Shown: positions 4,104-6,470 of the stretch, piece by piece
How positions within the stretch are numbered: position 1 is the stretch's first letter
Layout of the letters: each line of letters opens with the position of its first letter
Assembly: GCA_934647145.1 (NCBI GenBank)
Contig: CAKUFB010000156.1
Location: 1-6,470, forward strand
DNA: 6,470 nt
Direction: 5' to 3'
From: an uncultured Clostridia bacterium
GTDB lineage: Bacteria; Bacillota; Clostridia; Christensenellales; Aristaeellaceae
Position numbers and translations under genes: made by a program
Notes under the pieces: generated by a model
Databases searched by the model: none
What the model saw: only the letters and a program-made list of their open reading frames with translations
What the model was told of the DNA's origin: nothing

Positions 4104-6380
4104 ATGCGGGGGTTAGGATCGGGAATTTCGCAGCGGGGACGCTATGCGGTGCAGTCGCTGTCCACCGTCGCGAGCATTCTGCTGGTGGCTCTGCTGGCGT
4201 TTTTCGCCTCGTTTTATACCGTGTACCAGCGCACCTCCGCCGAGCTGGAGCGGGACATCATCGCCGAATCCAGTCAGTCCATGGTGCTCAGCGCGCAGGA
4301 GGTCAGCTCTTCCTTTGCGCGGGAATGGCAGCTTCTGACAGAGAGCAGCTTTGTCGCCGATGTGCGCGGCCTGCTGCAGGACTGTGAGGGCTCCGCCCGC
4401 TATTCGCGCCTGTCCTCCCTGAACAAGCTGCTCAACAGGCGCTTTGCCAGCGACATGCCCTTTCACTCCGTGGCCATCTACGGGATGGGTCGGGAGGAGG
4501 ATTTCTTCTGCACCCAGCGCTTTGTTTCGGACGATTTCCGCGCCGATTATGAAGCGGGCCTGTTCTGCTTTGACGGCATGAGCTACGACGCGTTCAAGGA
4601 GACCATCCGGAACTGCAGCGCGCACCGCGTGGATCGCCGCACATTCGTGTCGGGCGAGCTGACGTATACCTATGACTCCTCCTACAGCAGCCACGCGGGC
4701 TACTATGTATACCGCTATCCCAACGCGGACGCGGGCACGCAGCTCTATGCCCTTTTGCAGATTGACCTCAACGGGCTGAGGAACGTGCTGTCCTTTTTTC
4801 GCTACGCGGGCGATTTCTTTATGATTGAGGGCGCGGGGCAGGTGCTGTTCACGACCGATCCGGACGTTTCCCTGCACCAGGTGAAGGGCAGCCTGTACGC
4901 GGACGCTGCGACCGACGTCCATTACCTGCGCACCGTGATCGATAACCTCGGCTTCACCTGCTACCTGAGCATTGATTCGCACGCCTTATATGAGAGCATC
5001 GCTCATTTCAACCGGCTTTTGCACCTGCTTTCCTACGTCTTCTGCGCGCTCACCGTCTTTACCGTCGGGCTGCTGTTTCTGCGCTGGCATTACCCGGTGA
5101 TTCGCGTGGCGGAGCGCATCGCGCCCAACGGCATGAAATACAACCCCATCGCCAGCATTGATCTGCATATTTCCACGCTGACGCAGCAGAATGACGAAAA
5201 GGCGCGCCGGATCGAGCTGCTGGAGCCCGCCGCCAAAAGCGATCTGCTGCGGCGGTTTTACCTGGGCCGCCCGCTGAACGAGCACGAGCGGGATACGCTT
5301 TGCGCCCTGCTTCCCCACGGGGAGGAAGGGGCGTTTCGCTGTCTGCTGCTGGGCAGTCTGTCGCCCGCCGCCGACCGGCCTGTGCTGACCTCCCTGCTGG
5401 ACGTGCTCCACGCGCACTTTCAGGCGCTGTGCGCGCCCGATGTGATCGACGGGCAGATGGCCGTGCTGGTTTCGATGGAGCCCGCGGACGATCCGACCGA
5501 ATTCCTGCCGCAGCTGCAGACGCTGCTGGCCGGGTTCAACGCGGAGTATCCGGCGCTGTGCGCGATTGGCGCAAGCGATGTGTACATCGGCTATTCCAGC
5601 GTGCCGCAGGCCTATCTTGAGGCGCGGGCCGGGTGGACGGACGCGTTGAACTGGCAAAATCCCTCCGTGGTGTTCACAGGGGCTTCCGACCCCGCCGCCG
5701 TGTGCTACCGGCTGAGCTACAGCCAGCTGGAGGATCTGTATCACGCCCTGAAATCAGGCAGCGCCGAGCACGCGCTGGCTCTGTTTGACGAGGCCGTCGC
5801 GGAGAATTTTCCGCTGGACAGCGGACTGCACCTGCGCCGGCAATTCTGCCAGCAGTTCTTTGCGGATATTGACGGCGTGCTGACCCGGCTGGCGGTGAAG
5901 CACGACATACTGCTCGTGCTGGATTCGCTTCAGAATACGCGGCAGCTGGCTTTCCGTCAGCGGCTCGCCGAGCTGCGATGCGCCCTGCTGGAATGCGCCG
6001 AGCTCATCGCCTCCCAGGCGGGGGAAAACAACCTCTCCTCGCAGATTCAGGCCTTCTGCACCTCGCATTACAGCGACGCGGATTTCTCGCTGACGGCCGT
6101 GGCGCAGAGCTTCCACCTGAGCGAAAGCAATCTGTCCAAGTTTTTCAAGGCGCATACCGGCATCACATTTTCCAGCTACATCGAGAATCTGCGCATCAGC
6201 AATGCCGAGCAGCTGCTGATCGAGGGGCGCCTCTCGGTCAAGTCCATCGCCTCCGCGGTCGGCTATGCCAGCACGGCGACCTTCTACAACGCCTTCCGCC
6301 GCACGCACAACTGTACGCCCACTCAGTGGCTGGAAATGCGCGCCGAATACGCAGACGCCGCTCAAAGCGCCGCACGCTGA
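4104..6380 (+). CDS. Membrane-anchored AraC-family regulator with extracellular Cache-like sensor
   Basis: A single-chain transmembrane transcription factor of 758 residues, resembling proteins often annotated YesN/YtdP-like. Domains in order: a short basic cytoplasmic start (1-17); TM1 about 18-40; an extracellular region of about 265 residues (41-305), consistent in size and position with a double Cache fold; TM2 about 306-327; a linker with helical, polar heptad-like sequence (about 350-388); a middle domain (about 389-640) with an IGAS..YIGYSSVPQAYLEA segment of the kind seen in degenerate cyclase-like parts of this family; and an AraC-type DNA-binding domain (645-746) with two helix-turn-helix units (about 663-684 and 711-733). 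The second unit carries the conserved IASAVGY, F.NAFRR and TPTQW features. There is no receiver, kinase or complete HAMP domain. It is divergent from the transporter operon, so it is the likely activator of that operon. An alternative start at 4083 adds seven residues. Confidence 0.93.
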   Translation: MRGLGSGISQRGRYAVQSLSTVASILLVALLAFFASFYTVYQRTSAELERDIIAESSQSMVLSAQEVSSSFAREWQLLTESSFVADVRGLLQDCEGSARYSRLSSLNKLLNRRFASDMPFHSVAIYGMGREEDFFCTQRFVSDDFRADYEAGLFCFDGMSYDAFKETIRNCSAHRVDRRTFVSGELTYTYDSSYSSHAGYYVYRYPNADAGTQLYALLQIDLNGLRNVLSFFRYAGDFFMIEGAGQVLFTTDPDVSLHQVKGSLYADAATDVHYLRTVIDNLGFTCYLSIDSHALYESIAHFNRLLHLLSYVFCALTVFTVGLLFLRWHYPVIRVAERIAPNGMKYNPIASIDLHISTLTQQNDEKARRIELLEPAAKSDLLRRFYLGRPLNEHERDTLCALLPHGEEGAFRCLLLGSLSPAADRPVLTSLLDVLHAHFQALCAPDVIDGQMAVLVSMEPADDPTEFLPQLQTLLAGFNAEYPALCAIGASDVYIGYSSVPQAYLEARAGWTDALNWQNPSVVFTGASDPAAVCYRLSYSQLEDLYHALKSGSAEHALALFDEAVAENFPLDSGLHLRRQFCQQFFADIDGVLTRLAVKHDILLVLDSLQNTRQLAFRQRLAELRCALLECAELIASQAGENNLSSQIQAFCTSHYSDADFSLTAVAQSFHLSESNLSKFFKAHTGITFSSYIENLRISNAEQLLIEGRLSVKSIASAVGYASTATFYNAFRRTHNCTPTQWLEMRAEYADAAQSAAR

Positions 6381-6394
6381 ACGCATGCGGCGCT
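6366..6394 (+). repeat. Hairpin across the regulator stop codon
   Basis: AGCGCCGCA (6366-6374) and TGCGGCGCT (6386-6394) are perfect 9-bp complements around an 11-nt loop that contains the TGA stop (6378-6380). No T-tract follows. It may stabilise or help end the transcript, or be part of a repeat that has become the end of the coding sequence. Confidence 0.45.
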
Positions 6395-6420
6395 CAGACT
6401 GTCAAAAAACCCCGGAGAGC

Positions 6421-6444
6421 TCGAGAGGGCCGCAGCCCTTTCGA
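6421..6444 (+). terminator. Hairpin downstream of the regulator, possible terminator
   Basis: TCGAGAGGGC (6421-6430) pairs with GCCCTTTCGA (6435-6444) over 10 bp, including one G-U pair on the plus-strand RNA, closed by a CGCA tetraloop. The following bases (ACTTTCAA) contain only a short T run, so termination is possible but weakly supported. It lies 40 bases after the stop codon. Confidence 0.35.
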
Positions 6445-6450
6445 ACTTTC

Positions 6451-6470
6451 AATCGTGCCCAGCGGCGTGT
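6451..6470. repeat. Right-end sequence matching the left end of the window
   Basis: The last eight bases, CGGCGTGT (6463-6470), are identical to bases 1-8. CGTGCCCA (6454-6461) is the exact reverse complement of TGGGCACG (13-20). The two ends therefore look like the two halves of one palindromic element. Whether this reflects two copies of a dispersed repeat or a join is unknown. Confidence 0.4.

Noticed and set aside
4113..5744. Minus-strand frames opposite the regulator
   Set aside because: They lie antisense to a gene with clear membrane segments and an AraC domain. Their sequence is a codon-bias shadow.
1..6470. Mobile element or defence island
   Set aside because: No transposase, integrase, phage, toxin, nuclease or other defence-type protein is visible. 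All four genes form a standard sugar-transport locus.

Overview
The window holds one complete, classically built carbohydrate-uptake locus of a GC-rich Firmicute-like bacterium. The cues are strong AGGAGG-type ribosome binding sites, permeases of the LplB and LplC/YtcP families, a Cache-plus-AraC regulator of the type common in Paenibacillus and gut Clostridia, and strongly GC-rich coding sequence with AT-richer control regions. A gut clostridial lineage rich in such loci (for example Christensenellales or Oscillospirales relatives) fits. This is inference from style, not a taxonomic match.

Layout. Positions 1-304 carry no gene but are packed with inverted repeats and a two-copy tandem repeat of 57-58 bp. 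Positions 305-3834 are a minus-strand operon, transcribed as LplB-type permease (2878-3834), then LplC/YtcP-type permease (1945-2862), then extracellular solute-binding protein (305-1891). Positions 3835-4103 are a divergent control region with a good sigma-70-type promoter for each direction and several short palindromes. Positions 4104-6380 encode, on the plus strand, a membrane-anchored regulator with an extracellular sensor domain, two transmembrane helices and a C-terminal AraC-type DNA-binding domain. Positions 6381-6470 are a short non-coding tail with two hairpins.

How the genes probably work together. The binding protein captures an oligosaccharide or related solute outside the membrane and delivers it to the two-permease channel. 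The regulator probably senses the solute, or the loaded binding protein, outside the cell and switches on the divergent operon. No ATPase and no carbohydrate-active enzyme lie in the window. The ATPase is presumably a shared MsmX-type protein encoded elsewhere, and the substrate cannot be named from this sequence.

Nothing here is a clearly new biological system. The parts most worth a second look are the palindrome-rich region 1-304; the fact that the window begins and ends with the same 8 bases and that its two ends would form a hairpin if joined; the lack of a lipobox in the binding protein; and the architecture of the divergent control region.
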